DNA of 64,000 bases from Mactromeris polynyma (Eukaryota > Mollusca > Bivalvia > Venerida > Mactridae), in assembly GCA_032209605.1 (NCBI GenBank), contig JASFXZ010000008.1, positions 5,580,001 to 5,644,000 of the forward strand. Direction: 5' to 3'. A program made the translations under genes and the position numbers. The notes beneath the pieces are model-generated. The model saw only the letters and a program-made list of their open reading frames with translations. It was not told the DNA's origin and searched no databases. Shown one piece after another: positions 29,501-44,500 of the stretch; position 1 is the stretch's first letter, and the number at the start of each line of letters is the position of its first letter.

Positions 29501-32500
29501 ACAACAATTAATGGGCAAGAAACACTTTTGTAATTGTTAAGTGAAAGTTTTTAGTCCAAACCAAACCTTGAGCATACAGTATCAAAAACTACTAAAACAT
29601 AAAGATTTGTTAAATTGATTAATATGTTGCAATTGATCCTTCAGGACAATGCTTACCCCCCCCCCCCCCCCCCCCTTATCTTGTATCATTTACTGTACAT
29701 TGCAGGTTGTAGACAGTAATTGTATCAATTAGTAATGACATGATTTTGTAATGACACAAGCTTTCTTCCTTAGGGCACATACTTAATCAGTTTCATGTTA
29801 CAAATGTAAAGGTTTTGTTGTGTTTTTTGGGGTTTAATTGATGCTTTTAAATGTAAGATAGACATGATAACCAGTGAGCCACAAGTATGAAAAAGGACAA
29901 TTTTGTAAGCAACATAATGTTGTATTGTGTTTTATGCCATTTCACAAATGCAAACAGCAGCAATGTCAACCAATGATCATCAACCTCTGAATAGTTAAAA
30001 CTTAAAACCAGTAAGCAATGTCCATTCAAGCAGACAGCAAGTCCTTCCCAGCATAATGTAACCACCTTTCTCTGCCTGTATTCAACACTGTATTCCGTTA
30101 TATACCAATGTTCCTGGGTTACTAACCAATGTTCCCAGGTTACCAACCAGTGTTCCTAGGTTACCAACCAGTGTTCTGTGGTCACCAACCAGTGTTCCTA
30201 GGTTACCAACCAGTGTTCCTTGGTCACCAACCAGTGTTCCTAGGTTACCAACCAGTGTTCCGTGGTCACTAACCAGTGTTCCTAGGTCACAAACCAATGA
30301 TCCTATGTTACCAACCAGTGTTCCTAGGTTACCAACCAATGTTCCTATGTTACCAACCAGTGTTCCTTGGTCACCAACCAGTGTTCCTAGGTCACCAACC
30401 AGTGTTCCTATGTCACCAACCAGTGTTCCTAGTTTACCAACCAGTGTTCCTAGTTTACCAACCAGTGTTCCTATGTTACTAATCAGTGCTCCTGGGTTAC
30501 CAACCAGTGTTCCTAGATTACCAACCAGTGTTCCTAGGTTACCAACCAGTGTTCCTAGGTTACCAACCAATGTTCCTATGTTACCAACCAGTGTTCCTTG
30601 GTCACCAACCAGTGTTCCTAGGTCACCAACCAGTGTTCCTAGGTCACCAACCAGTGTTCCTAGTTTACCAACCAGTGTTCCTAGTTTACCAACCAGTGTT
30701 CCTATGTTACTAATCAGTGCTCCTGGGTTACCAACCAGTGCTCCTAGATTACCAACCAGTGTTCCTAGGTTACCAACCAGTGTTCCTAGTTTAACAACCA
30801 GTGTTCCTATGTTACTAATCAGTGCTCCTGGGTTACCAACCAGTGTTCCTAGATGACCAACCAGTGTTACTAGGTTACCAACCAATGTTCATGGGTTACC
30901 AACCTGAGTGCTAACCGAGCAGTGTTCTTGCAGCAGACACTATACGACAATTACCCTACACAAATCAGATTTGGTTCTCAAATTTAATGTCCTGTCTGGA
31001 TTTTGAACCGACTGAGCTTATCAGGTCATCCAAGCTCACAACATCTGTATTTTGCTAGAGTATTGAGGGCCTATAATAATTGAAATATGGGATAACTTTG
31101 AATCTTCATAAATTCTCCTTATAAAAGTAGGTGTTCTTGTAACCAAATTTGAAGGCAATCAACACCAACTGTTATGGCACACAAGCACTGTATCGGATCA
31201 CTAACTTAAAAATTGACCTTACATTTGTAAAGAGCCTTGATTTAAAATTACCTTATTTTATCACAGGAGATCAACCATATATCTACAAGTTACATTATTG
31301 ACATTTAATGGCAATTTATTATCAAAGTCAGGTATATAACAAAGTTGCTTCAGTTTGGTAATGAAAATTTATTATCGATTATAAATCACAACTCAGTAAT
31401 GTAATACTTGGTACAAATAAAGATAGATATGGTTTTTAAATTCAAAACATAGATAAATATATTTTTGTTGTTTTGATAACAATTGATTTCAACTCAATTG
31501 TGATGAAAGCGCTGAATCACCCTGGAGCCCGTTTCTTGGAGAAGCATTACAGTTGCCTTATGATGTAGTGTGGTTGTGACCTGCTTGAACTGGTTTGCAC
31601 CCACGACCTCCAGGCTGAGAGTCCGATATTTTATCCAATACACAACCTTGCTGATATTGGTGATATAGTAGTATGCTAGAATGCAACTTCCATCACAAAA
31701 AACATATCTTAATTGATTTCATTTCAACCATTATCAACTGTACAATATTAAATTGGATGGTCTCATTTCAATAAAGTTTCCTTTCATTACCATTCAAGCA
31801 TGTATGACATCTTATTAAACTGCTGTATTTAACATAATGATCTTGCAAGTTTTAAAGAGAGGGAAAACTGTATTTGAAATAACTTGAAAACTTGAATGTG
31901 CAAGGACAGACCATAACTATTTACACATAGTTCAAAACCATATCCTCACGGTTAATTACCGCAGGGAAGACATATATGTCTTGTATCCTGAAGCAAAACG
32001 TTGCCTTTGTTCAACAAGTGTTAAACAGTTAAACACCAATATTTCACAGTGAAGTATCATAAAACATGGCTTGCCATACAGAGCCTGAAGCTAACTTGTT
32101 TACCGACAATACCTGGCAAGGGTGATGTGTTGGGGTTAGCCAATGTAAATATAACAAATGACAATTTGCATAGAGCCCTGGCGCACATGTGATTAACATT
32201 CATGTTTTACAGTAAACCACATTATCTTTAAGTACGAACATTTATCAAAGTTGAAAGTATTCACTGACTCATACCTCTTCTCACTGCATACTCTTCAACA
32301 AAGTTGAATAGTCCTTGGCATTACAAGTCTATTGGTGGTAAAATTAAACTGTAGATGGTTGGCCAGGCAATATTCAGTAAACTTCTAGTGAATGCATTTT
32401 TTTATAAGTTCATTATAAGTTAATACACTTATTAAATTTTGATAATTTCATCAGAGGTGCATTTATTTGCCTACTTGATAATTTAGGACAAAACCTCTTT

Positions 32501-35500
32501 ACATAATATTATGGCAAATGAAATGCTAGCTAACACCAAGTAGTACCCTCTGCAGCCAAGTAGGTGCAAGTCCCACAACGGACTGGCCCTTGTTTTTATT
32601 ATTTCATTATGAATCACTCATGAGCGTGGTTTCTAAAGTATATGCAGTACTGGTGTCTTTGCAGGGCTCAAATCTACAAGCACTGGCTTGAGTCTACAAT
32701 AACTTATCTACTTCACTACTGTTACCATACACTGGTCTGATATCTACAAGTTTAGTATATCTATCTGACACAATCAACTCTCATCTTGTTAATCAGACTT
32801 TGATTTCATGAAACACAGGAAGTTTTACTCATCTGATGACATAAACATCTCTGTATTAGAAAGCATACTTTGTAAGGCACATGGTCATAATCATACTTTA
32901 GTTCATACTACACTTCATTGATCTTTTATAAGAAATTATCAATGCTGTAACACAGTTGAAAATATGAACATCAGTTATACTTCACTTTATAAGTGCCATG
33001 ATATCAAAGCCAGAATGCAAGTCAGCAAATGCTATGAGCACAGTTCAGTATTTAAAGGTGTGTCAATACTGACCAACTTCATTGCTTCATATGCAAATGG
33101 GACAGTAGTAGAGGTGTTTCAACAGTAGTAATAGCAGTAGTAGTATTTTGTTAATTTTAGGCATTTTTGTTGACCCCGACATGTACCCCGCATGTCGTTA
33201 AATTGATTTTAGAATCTAAGAGGTATTTCAATACTGATCCATGCAAGTGTTTCTATGGTAGGTGTGACTGTCCTAGAGGTGTTTCAATACTGATCAATAC
33301 AAGTGTTTCTATGGTAGGTATGACTGTCCTAGAGGTGTTTCAACACTGATCGATACAAGTGTTTCTATGATAGGTATGACTGTCCTAGAGGTGCTTCAAT
33401 ACTGATCCATGCAAGTGTTTCTATGATAGGTATGACTGTCCTAGAGGTGTTTCAACACTGATCAATGCAAGTGTTTCTATGGTAGGTATGACTGTCCTAG
33501 AGGTGTTTCAACACTGATCCATGCAAGTGTTTCTATGGTAGGTATGACTGTCCTACAGGTGTTTACAGTACTGGAAGTGTATTGATGTCCATGTACAGAT
33601 AACCAAAGGTTGGCAGACCTCAGTCAAGTGTATTAACATGTCATGTATTAAATTACAGCAAAGATCTCTGCACAGGTAAGGCAAACATTGTTAATCAATT
33701 AACAAAGAGGTACATCAATCATATGTATGATATATTGTGCATTTATTCATACAGTCGATACAATTTTCACATAACAATGAAATTAATATCACAAGCATTA
33801 ACATATAGAATAAAATATGGCAAGCAAAATCAAACAATAGCAACAGTTAGGACATAAATACCTCACTTAACCAAACCGTATTTAAACAAATAATTATGGA
33901 AGTCAAGTAGGAAAAGAATAAGGTCTAATTCTAAGCATTGCTTTTATACCTTATCTGGCTAATGAGAAAAATGAAAAATCAAATAAATGCATTCAAATAA
34001 TTTATAGTCAACACGGTACGACTATGAGTCTGTGATATATAATTGCTGATAAAAATGATTATAATTTATCAGATGAAATAAGCATATATTTTATTTAGAT
34101 ATTTTATTTCGAAATACATTACAATAGTTAAGCAATATGCAACATATTCAATACACTCTAACTCTACTACCAGTATTTTACAAGTTTGAAACAATATAAA
34201 AACTACAAAACCTTGAACGAGTATGACAGAAATGTTAACAACTTAGCTATTAATTTAGCTTCAAATCATTTCACATTTCAAAGCAAACATTTGTATCATA
34301 CAATTAGTTGACCATCAGCCAAAATAACATGAGAAAAATTAAACACAAAAATTGACAAGTTTATTGGACAAAAACTTAATGTTTGCATAAAAATAACAGA
34401 TGTAAGGACAGAGCAGTATGATCACATATAACATGTGTTTTTCTGTATGTAAAGTTGATGCATTATAATGTCTCAGCATTTAATCTAACCACGACTATGG
34501 CAATGACTTTATAATTGACACTTACACATGGTAAGGTAGTTATATGGTCAAAGTCAGCCATCATATAGACTACATTTTATAAAATCTCATCAAACAGATC
34601 TCGTAAAAAACAATGACAATGTTTCAAATAACAAAATAAAACAGTAATTCAACACAGAATCTGCAGTAATGCACAATGTACAAAGTACAGGAATTATCAC
34701 CCTTATATACCTTACTTGTAACAAATTATAAAAATATTCAGCATTAACCTTTTATCATCAACCATATATATGTATGTCTATTTAAATAAGAATGTCTATT
34801 TTTTGAAAAATTTCCCTTTGAATAATCCTTTCTTTATTTTGTCCTTTTTACTAGGTTTTGTTTCACTAGCAGTAGTTAGATTGTTGTCATGACTACCATT
34901 CACAGCTACAAAGTCAGCTGAATTTTCTTTGTTTTCTTTAATATCTTTTTCACTTTCATTACTAGAATCTCTCTTTTTCATCTCGAATTCAAACAAATTG
35001 CAGGCATTTTTTGCGAACTCTAAATGAGTTTTATTCACTGTCTCTTCATTATGTGCAGCTTCATTAATATGATCGTAGTATGCAGCATCCACATCAGTCT
35101 CTATAGCACCAGACACAGGATGACGAGAACTTGCAGAAGGAGACAGTAGATTTAACATAGTATTCTGACTGGTAGTTGATGATATTGATGTGGTCCTAGA
35201 CCGATGGAATACTGATCTATCACCATCCTTGTTAAGACTTGAATTGGAGCCATGAAGACTGGATTTAGAGCATTTGCTTAGGCTTTCAGTTGACCCAGAA
35301 TCTGACCATGTTAACTCAGACACACTGGATTTCTCACCAGCACTTGTGTTGTGGCGTTTTAGTGAAGAAGCTGAATTTGGCCTGGAAGATGAGTTTGTTC
35401 GTTTCAAAGAAGACTCCCTCGAACGACTTTCGGCTTTTTCCCACACTGATTCACACATTTTTTCACGGCTTCTGGTCATAGTTCTACTACCTCCGTCTTT

Positions 35501-38500
35501 TTTAATGAATGGGTTGTCACCAATAGATGTAAACTGACCCTTTGATTCAACCGCCACTTCTTCAATGTCATGAGTTTCACCTCTAGGACTGAAGTCAACA
35601 TCCCTTATTCTGGGTGACGACAATGGTGACTTTCTCAGACTTGGCGATGGTGGGGTCTCTAGAGCCGACAAGTCTAATTTGCCAACTTCTTCATGAGGCT
35701 TTAAGGGTTGTGGACTTACTACTGCAGCATCATTTGCTGGTTGTGAGGTTTTTTCTGACTGATTGATGTGATTATTCGTCATTGCATCTGGTTCAGTGTT
35801 AGATTTAGGCGATGTTTCTGGCTGAATTGTTTCACTACTAGTTAGAGTTGTTTCCAAATCATCTGCAACATCTTGTGGCAAGCTTAATTCATTCATGGCT
35901 GCACTTACATGATCAACACTCTTACTCTTTCTTAGCTTGCCTTTGTCACCAGCTCCAGCTTTCCTATCGGAGCTTTTGGCTCGGTTTGGCTTGTTTACAT
36001 TTTCAAATGCTTTTGCCCTTTGTGAAACAGTTCCCCTTAAGCTGGTACCTTTTGCACCAGAATTTGATTCAAGTTCCATTTTATGTACAAGTTCAGGAGC
36101 AGACCCCTTTCTCGCCCTTTCACCTTCAGAGGGAGGTCCACTGTTCTTCAGTCTACTGCTTGTTGTTCCTTTCATGTAGCTTTGACCTGCAGCAGTTGTT
36201 GTTTTCTTTATGTATCTTGTAGCTCTCTCAGATTTTGTACTATTGTCGCCAAGTGATTTAACAGAATCTTTAGAGCTGAACTTCCCATCTGCAGATTTGG
36301 TTTCTTTCTTACCATTCATTTTTTTCTGACTTTTGTTCAGATTTTCAACAGTTAACAGAGGTGATGTAACTTCTTCAAAACTAGATTTTCCACAGTGTTT
36401 ACAGACGTAATTGATGTCTGGAAAGTCAATAACAAATTCAGTTTGTACACTAATTTCTTTGGTGGGAACCTGGACTTGTCTAGGAGTTCCAAACATATCA
36501 GTAAATGACTTCACAGGCGAGTCTACAGGAGTTGAAGGAACTGAATGCTCACGGACATACTGCTTCAGTTCTCTTACATCTTTCTTGAGATCATGAGTTG
36601 GTGTTGCAGCAGTCGATGGAGTGGTAGCAACTTTATTTTTAGAATGCTTCTGCTTGCTAGCATTAGTGCCACTCATGTAACTGGGAACAGGCTTTGTCTC
36701 ATCTTTTTCGCCGATTGAATGTTTTCTCTTCTTCTCTTGTGTCATTGATTCAAGTTTGGCCAACTTGTCACCAATACTTAGTTCTTTCTTTTCATCCTTC
36801 TTGGAATTTGTACCTATTTTTGAAGCTTTTTTGTTTTTGTTCCCATTTGTTTTAACTTCACTCTCACTACCAGATGTGTATACAGAATCATTCTCACTTT
36901 CAGAACTTCTTAACACTGAATTTTTTAACCTATCAAGTGGAGATTTACTTCTTCTTCCATTCTTCAATTTGTCTTTCTCTCCACTTTTCTTGGCACTTGC
37001 TGGTGTTTTTGGTTGATCTGATTTCTTACTCCTAACTTCAGAAAAACTACGCTCAAACTCTGCTTTAATGGTTTCCCCATCAAGCTCTCTGGATATATTG
37101 GGATCATCACCAATATCGTCACCAGTAAAAAATTGATGCATTTGATCAATTTTTCCAGGTGTTGAAGCAATAACTCCCCATTCTGATGGTCTGGAATTAT
37201 AAAAACTTTCCCTTACTGGCAGAGTTTTCCCTCTATCATCACCAGAACTGTCATTATCAACTTCCTCAATCACATATGTTACTGAAGAATCGAGAACAGC
37301 AGAAAATCCATTATCTTCAGTAGCACTATTAGAGTTTACAGGTTTAGCAGGTATTTCTGGTGCCATCTTTTTGCTGCTTTTCTTTTTTGTAGATGTCTTA
37401 TTTGACTGTTTTCCATTTGCACGTTGCTTACTTTTATTAGGGGTTTTACTGGGAGACAATCCGGGACTTGTTACTCCAAATGTTGCATTGATTTCCTGAG
37501 CTACAGACACAATATCATCAGTAGGTTGTACCAGTTCTGGTAGGTCTGCAGGCTTGTTATTTTCTACATGTTTGTATGGTGGAAGGGTGGGTATGGGGTT
37601 GAGGATGAATGCTGAGTTCTGACTTCTTGTGGATTCATCATTTTCATGGTTACCTAGTTTAAGTCTCTCAATGAAATGTTTTGGTTCTTCGTCATCTTCA
37701 AAGTGATCATTATGTTGTTCCATTTTATCATGATTACCAGTTCCAGAACTATCTGTACCTTGCTCAGTAGTGTAATCTCCTGAATGACCATTTTGTCCAT
37801 TTGTTTCTTCATTAGCAAACCTACTGGTGTAAGGTCCTTTTTTGGCATATTTGTTTATTATAGCATCACTTTTACCAGAGTAGGAACTCCCTATTGGGTT
37901 AGTATAACTTCTACTATAATCATATTTTGAACCTGTGTACGAGTCCTCAGAGTCGGAACTTCCCAATCTATTTCTTGTTTCATACTGTTTTTCTAACCAC
38001 AATGGCTTCCTTGTTCCTCCTAATAGTTCAGCGTTGATATCACCAAATATATCACCAACATCAGCTGGTTCAGTTTTCAGTTTATAGCTTCCAAGTTTAG
38101 GTCTAGCTCCACCATAACTTGAATCTTCATTTACAGACAACGTTCTACGTATGCCCGGCCCATAGGAGGAATCCTCAGTGTTTGTAGATCTCAATCGAGA
38201 GGTCTTCACTATTCCAATTGTTTTACCATCGCCTCCTCTGTCTTTCATCATAGCTTGTCTCTTTGCTTCACGTTCTTTCCTCATCTTCTCAAGATTTTGA
38301 AGTCGTTTCAAACTTTCACTGATGGCGCTCCCATCCGGGCCCCACATACCATCCAGCATGCTGGAATAACTTGAAGTACTTGCACTCATAGTGACCAAGT
38401 CTCACACAACAACCATATAGACGTAAAATCCCTTGACAAGTATCAAGTCTCAGAATGTAAGTTACAAGTTTCTCATTACAGTAAGCGTGTATTGATTACT

Positions 38501-41500
38501 TCCTATCACTCATTGGTATCTCGAAATATACGTCCTTTTTCCGTTTTATATCAGAATTGCCTATTGTGGAATGTTATTTAATACTCTGTCAGTGTTTTCT
38601 AGGTTTTTAAACTCTTAGATTCTCAATTTTTTTGAAAAAGTAAACAATTAGATATTCTATTTTTAACATCACATAGTGAACGTAACCTGTCCAAGGAGTG
38701 CGAAATGTTTACACTCAATGAATTATTCATAAGCAACGTCCTGATTTTCTCCAGCTGAACTAGAAACTTCACACAAGAGTATTATAATATGTCTATTTAC
38801 CACAGAACCAACTTATCCTTCCCTTGAACAAATTCATGTAATAATCTTCCTCTCAACCCACACTATAATCTGTTTTACAATTTTTATGTCATATCCGCTA
38901 AACTTTCATCGAGATGTGTACACTTGTTCATTCAATATTCAATATATTTCACCCACGTTATTTATAAACCACGATTACATACGAATTCAAAATTCATAAA
39001 GCAGAACCACACAGTAAGTTTGTAAACCAGTCAATCCTATTCCGTCAAACAAGATTGTTATGCTTTTCTGCACACCAAGTATTCCATGCAGTTAAATCAA
39101 TCACTATCCTTCATACACGGCCAATGTCTTGATAACCAACATCTACAAAAAGTTTTTCAAGTTCACTAAACGACACCAAACAACAGCAAATTCAAATTTA
39201 AATCTCGTCTGTCCAATGTATACGCAGTGTTTATTGAATTGTAAAGTAGATATATACAGAGATGTTTGTTAAGTAGACATACGGCAGTTTATTGTCATTA
39301 GCAAGTCTGTCCCGCCAAAAACGAACTTGAGTTATCAATCACAAAGAGTACAGTCATGCCCGTCTGACGTCTGACATGCCGTGTATCAAACACACCTTTC
39401 ATCTTCAATGGTTTAACAGATATACATCATATCATTTATTACAACACAGCTTATTGTCCATTACAGTAAGTGTCCAGTTCCCACTCGATTCAAAGCGAAC
39501 ATTATTTGTGAACATAAATGCTACTTTATTCCCATGCTTGGTTGGAAAATCCAGGTATTTAATCAGTTTACGATCTTCATTCAAGCGTTAACATATTCAA
39601 ATAAAAAATCAATCTAGCATATCCAATATACTATTACATAAATCTTGACAACTTTATTTCACTTTTTATTACCGAAATCATTCCAGATGTTTTATACAAT
39701 GAAATTATGTAAATATTACACAAATTGGTCTTTGGTTTTATAATCTGTATATAAATACAACAATGTATATGTATTCATTGATTGGGAAAATGCACAAAAT
39801 ATTCAAACTTATGTTTGGTATACCCAGTGTAGCGATTAACTACACAACAATGGACACAGTGTTCTGTAGTGAAAGTGACACCTATATGCCAGCAAAAACT
39901 TTGTTTAGTATAAGACTTTCCTGTTGAAAGAACAGTACGATATTTGCTGCCATAGTATAATCATCAGGTCATAAAATCTCTAATTGTTCACTGGTAACAA
40001 AAGTCAAGTCATTGAGTAAACATGCTCCTAGGCCATAAATATTTAGTTTCATTTCAAATTTTAGGTTGAAGAATAAATTAACATTTTCTTATCTACTGAA
40101 ACAAGACTGTTTATCTCTTAGTTGAACTATGCACTATGTCATGTTTGCAGATTTGTAAGGTATAAAACAGATTACTATAACAAGCCCCTAGGTCATACAG
40201 ATTTCAATATATCAACATGGACAATGACATATTTCAATCTGGTCAAGTAAAACAGAGTGACCAGTGTTTTATGTTTCTGCACTAACACTTCATAGACCGT
40301 TACAATAAGCAGACAAATAGACAGGAAGGGTCATTCAGGTGAAATCTTTCACACCATCTGTCTGGTTAGGATGGTCAAGTTACATTTGTCACCAGAGGGC
40401 GTCAGATTGACTGAATCAAATGACTTAGTGAATATAATAGACAGTTCCCACATATACAATATTTACCTCCCTTGTTCTGAATTGTCGGCCATTATAATTG
40501 ATAGGCAAATTTCCATTAAATAGGGAATATAATGTAAACGATTATAAAATAATCAGATATAAAAAATAACTTATTCATTATGCTGCTGTGAGCAGTTGGC
40601 TCAGTAAATTGAAGAAAAAGTGGTTGTCACATGCAAATTCTCTTGATATTTTCTCAATTGCCACATATTTGGAAATTGCTTCTATTAGGGCTCATCAGTT
40701 TTGCAAAATGGCTGATGATTAAGAAAACGGGAGGCAAATATTGTAGCTGTGGGAACTATCTATAATGAGTAAGAACTGTAGAGAAAAGCAGTATTTTCAT
40801 GCAAAATTGAGACTAACGCAGGTAATAATAGAGTAGATTCGATGTTATTTGACAAAGCTGCACGGGCATGAAACAGGTATCATTATACACTTCACTCAAC
40901 AGGTAAGGCAGACTGATAGACTTACTGTATTTTAATGGTTTGTGTTTGCTAACAATCAATAACTCTATCAAAGCATGTACTGATGGAAACACTCCAGCCA
41001 TTTTGACAGATGACTTTGAAAATGCTTTATGATTTTAATCTGTTATCAAACATCAAATGCACAAAATAATATGCTCAATCTTTATGTTTGTCAGTTCATA
41101 CGTCTGTGGGTGTGTTATCAGGGAGGATTACCAGGATAAATACAGGGGTAAATATGTTACATACCCGAATAGCAAGGATCGTTAAGTAATTTATATGTTG
41201 ATTCAAATATTTGTCAACCAGGTAGGCGAAACATAAAAAATGACAAAGTATGATAATGATTCACCCTTACAGGTGACATAGCAATTTTGAACACCTCTCT
41301 CTGTATGTTTGCAGCATACGACATCAGTGACAATTTGACTGCATTAAATTTCCTGGCAACACTTAAAATGGACTGCTCCAAGTTCATGAATGGAACAAAC
41401 CATTATTGTAATATATCGGTACATGAACTCGTAGGGAGATTAATGATAAGTCTGAACTGTCTCATTTTGTGGTATTACAATGATAAGTCTGAACTGTCTC

Positions 41501-44500
41501 ATTTTGTGGTATTACAATGATAAGTCTGAACTGTCTCATTTTGTGGTATTACTCCACCCTATGTCATATTACTAAATTTGAAATCATAAAAAAGACAACA
41601 CAAGACAAATGAGGGTTAATCAACACCTGATAGAAAGTCAACTCCACCAGTCACCGGCCCAACAGTGACAAATGGTTAACACTGTAATACCCCACCCAGT
41701 CGGCTGTCATGACAACAAAAGTAATGTCCATGATGCAACTTTTTATGCAACAATTCTGCTTTAGGGTTTGATGTCAAAACTTGTAGTTGCCATCCACTAA
41801 TCAAGTCCTACCTTAAGGTTACAAACACTGATTAGACACGAACCTGTCTCCTAGCGACGCTACGTTTTGTATTTTGTAACTTAAGTGATCATAATCTTTT
41901 ATGAATCACAGACTTTTTATTATTTAATTTATCATATTAGAAACATAATGAACACCTTTTCCTCACCAAATTACCACAGGCATCCAATGAAACTATTTGT
42001 GTTCAAAATAGACTCAAGTGTAAATTATATCATCACTTAAAGACAATATTAAATTATTGAAATTTGTAAAAGCAAATGTCTTCTCATACCAGAACAGCCA
42101 ATGGGACAAGCCAACAGTGATGTGTGCAGAATAGGCCGGGATTTGGTAGGTCATGCAAAAAACAGCTTTGAGGAATAGCCAAGACAAACTGTAGTTTGTT
42201 TAACATTTCAAGGATGAAAACTCTTCTAACAATCAATTGGAGCCACAACAAAACAAAGGTAGGTACAATTAGACTTTATATAGATTCTTTCCATCAAGTT
42301 TGGTTGACATCCACCATGCGGCTCAAGGTATAAGTCTGGACAAACTAAGTTCATTACGAGTTCCTACAACCATAATTCCACCAAAACATCCTTATAAACC
42401 ATATGAGAAGCCAACATTATAAATGCAACTAGGCTTTATGCTCGTACTTCCAGTTTTGTTGAAGTCCAACCAGCAGGCGGTGGGAGTTTTATAGTCGGAC
42501 ATCTGTTCTGCCATTAATGTTTTGGGTGGTTTTTCCTTAGTCTTTAAAGATAAACTCTAAAGAAGGTGGTTTTATCATATAGCAAACAGAACAAGAAGCT
42601 CTGTCCCTTATGTCTGTATCCAAATGTTTGCCCATACTTGATGAAATGTCAAGGTGAGCTTGTGTCTGAGTTTGCTGAGTTTGTGAGACTGCATCAGCAG
42701 AAACATAAAAGTATACAGTTACAGTAATATTTTAAGGTCCAAGGAAACGTCAGTAGGTAGAATAACATTGAAGGAGAATAAGATCACGCCACTCAACTAT
42801 ACACTTAAACAATTATTATCATATATTATCTGTCTGGAATGAAGTGCTTAGACACAACAACAACAGAGACATATCGACTGGAGAGAGCTGTGTCTGTACT
42901 CCAAAATCCTGGTATTACACAACATTTCAATCTGAACAACCATCAAATGTTGTATCATGTAGTAACCTTCAATGTGTTTTGAACTTTCAATTGGACAACA
43001 ATGTATAATGAATTACTGTCAACAGAAAAGGGCAACAATGTATATTCTTCCTAAGTTTTATTCAACAAAATTAATCATCCAAACAAAGATAATGATCTAG
43101 AAAATAATCCTGGGATTAAGATCAAGACAACATATAAAAGTTTGAAAGTCTTATATTGCACAACTGTGGGCTTTAAGTTGATCAATATTGACCATATCAC
43201 CCTGTCTGAAGATTAAATACCATCATACAAAGCCCTCATTTGGACAAAAGCTGGCCATAAGAAGCTTTTATGATTGTTAAGTATTTTGGTTGGATTTTCC
43301 TCTCACCTATCCCTGACATTACTAATCACATGACCTATACATCAACATGAGACTGCAATAATACTGTAACTGACTTATAATTCTTCATAACATTACAATC
43401 TTATTGCACTGACAGAGGGCAATCATATATTACAAATTGAAATATGAATAGAATAAATACAAATTGATCTTTGGACTATGATTATTTTAAAATATTGCTT
43501 TTATGTTCAATAATTGGTAGTATGGTAAGTTAAATAGACCAACAAAATATTTAATCCTGAGGAACAAATCCATTGACAGGTACTTTTACTCTGATTGGTT
43601 CCAACAACAACAGGTATGTTGTATGGCACTGGTTCTCTGTCAGTATTAATTGTTCAAGATGAATCACACACTGCCATGGCGAACTTAATATCATGTTTGA
43701 TGATCAAACATGTTTATACATATATTTGAACATGTTTGTTATGCCAATGACCATGTTGGCTAATCATGTTTCATGAACATGTTTGACTGTCAATACATGA
43801 TCATATAGTTCATATAGCATAAATCATAATCATTTGTGAGAATTGCCCTAAATCAATGTTTAAAAATGTCAGAACATTTCTAGGCTTTACATTTTTTTAT
43901 TTGTCTGTTCACAATCAATAATGAACATGTTTGAATATGTTTGAACATGAAAGTTGGTTATATATTTACCTCCCTTTATGAAAAAAATCAGTTTTTTTAA
44001 ATAATTGAAATTATTTGTTTTTAGAAAAACTTGTTGAAGCAATTTCAATTATGATTTTATATAAATGAAATGAATTATAAATGGTAATATCTTGATATTT
44101 AAATTTTGTAAAAAGTTATATAGTTTGCCTACTGTGCTATACATAAGCAATGGAAACAATGAACTTCAATAAAAATGTAGCGGATCCGTAGTCCAGTGGT
44201 AACATGCTTGGACTTGTAATCCTGGGATCGCAGGTTCGATTCCCCGCTCCATCACTGACCGTACTAACAGTCTTTCAGACGAGACTTTAAAAACCGATGT
44301 CTTGTGTATGATGCTTTACATCGAGCACGTAAAAGAACCAGGGGTGCTTCTGGAACTGTGGCATCTTCTGTATCATGCACTATCCTCCAAAAATCTAATA
44401 TGACTAACATTCTTCCAGAGGCGTCGCCCATGTGGGAAACCGGTGGCGACGATAAATAAATGCAAATACAACAACAACTTCAATAAAGGGCGGAATACCA

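Noticed and set aside
30082..30885. 267-codon minus-strand and 183-codon plus-strand heptapeptide-repeat ORFs
   Set aside because: Direct result of a 21-bp tandem repeat without stops; no unique sequence, no splice context.
35274..37016. Plus-strand ORFs of 60-124 codons across 35274-37016
   Set aside because: Antisense shadows of the 1197-codon gene.
44180..44255. Functional tRNA-Thr gene
   Set aside because: Sits at the head of a 300-bp unit with target-site duplication, so it is a SINE.
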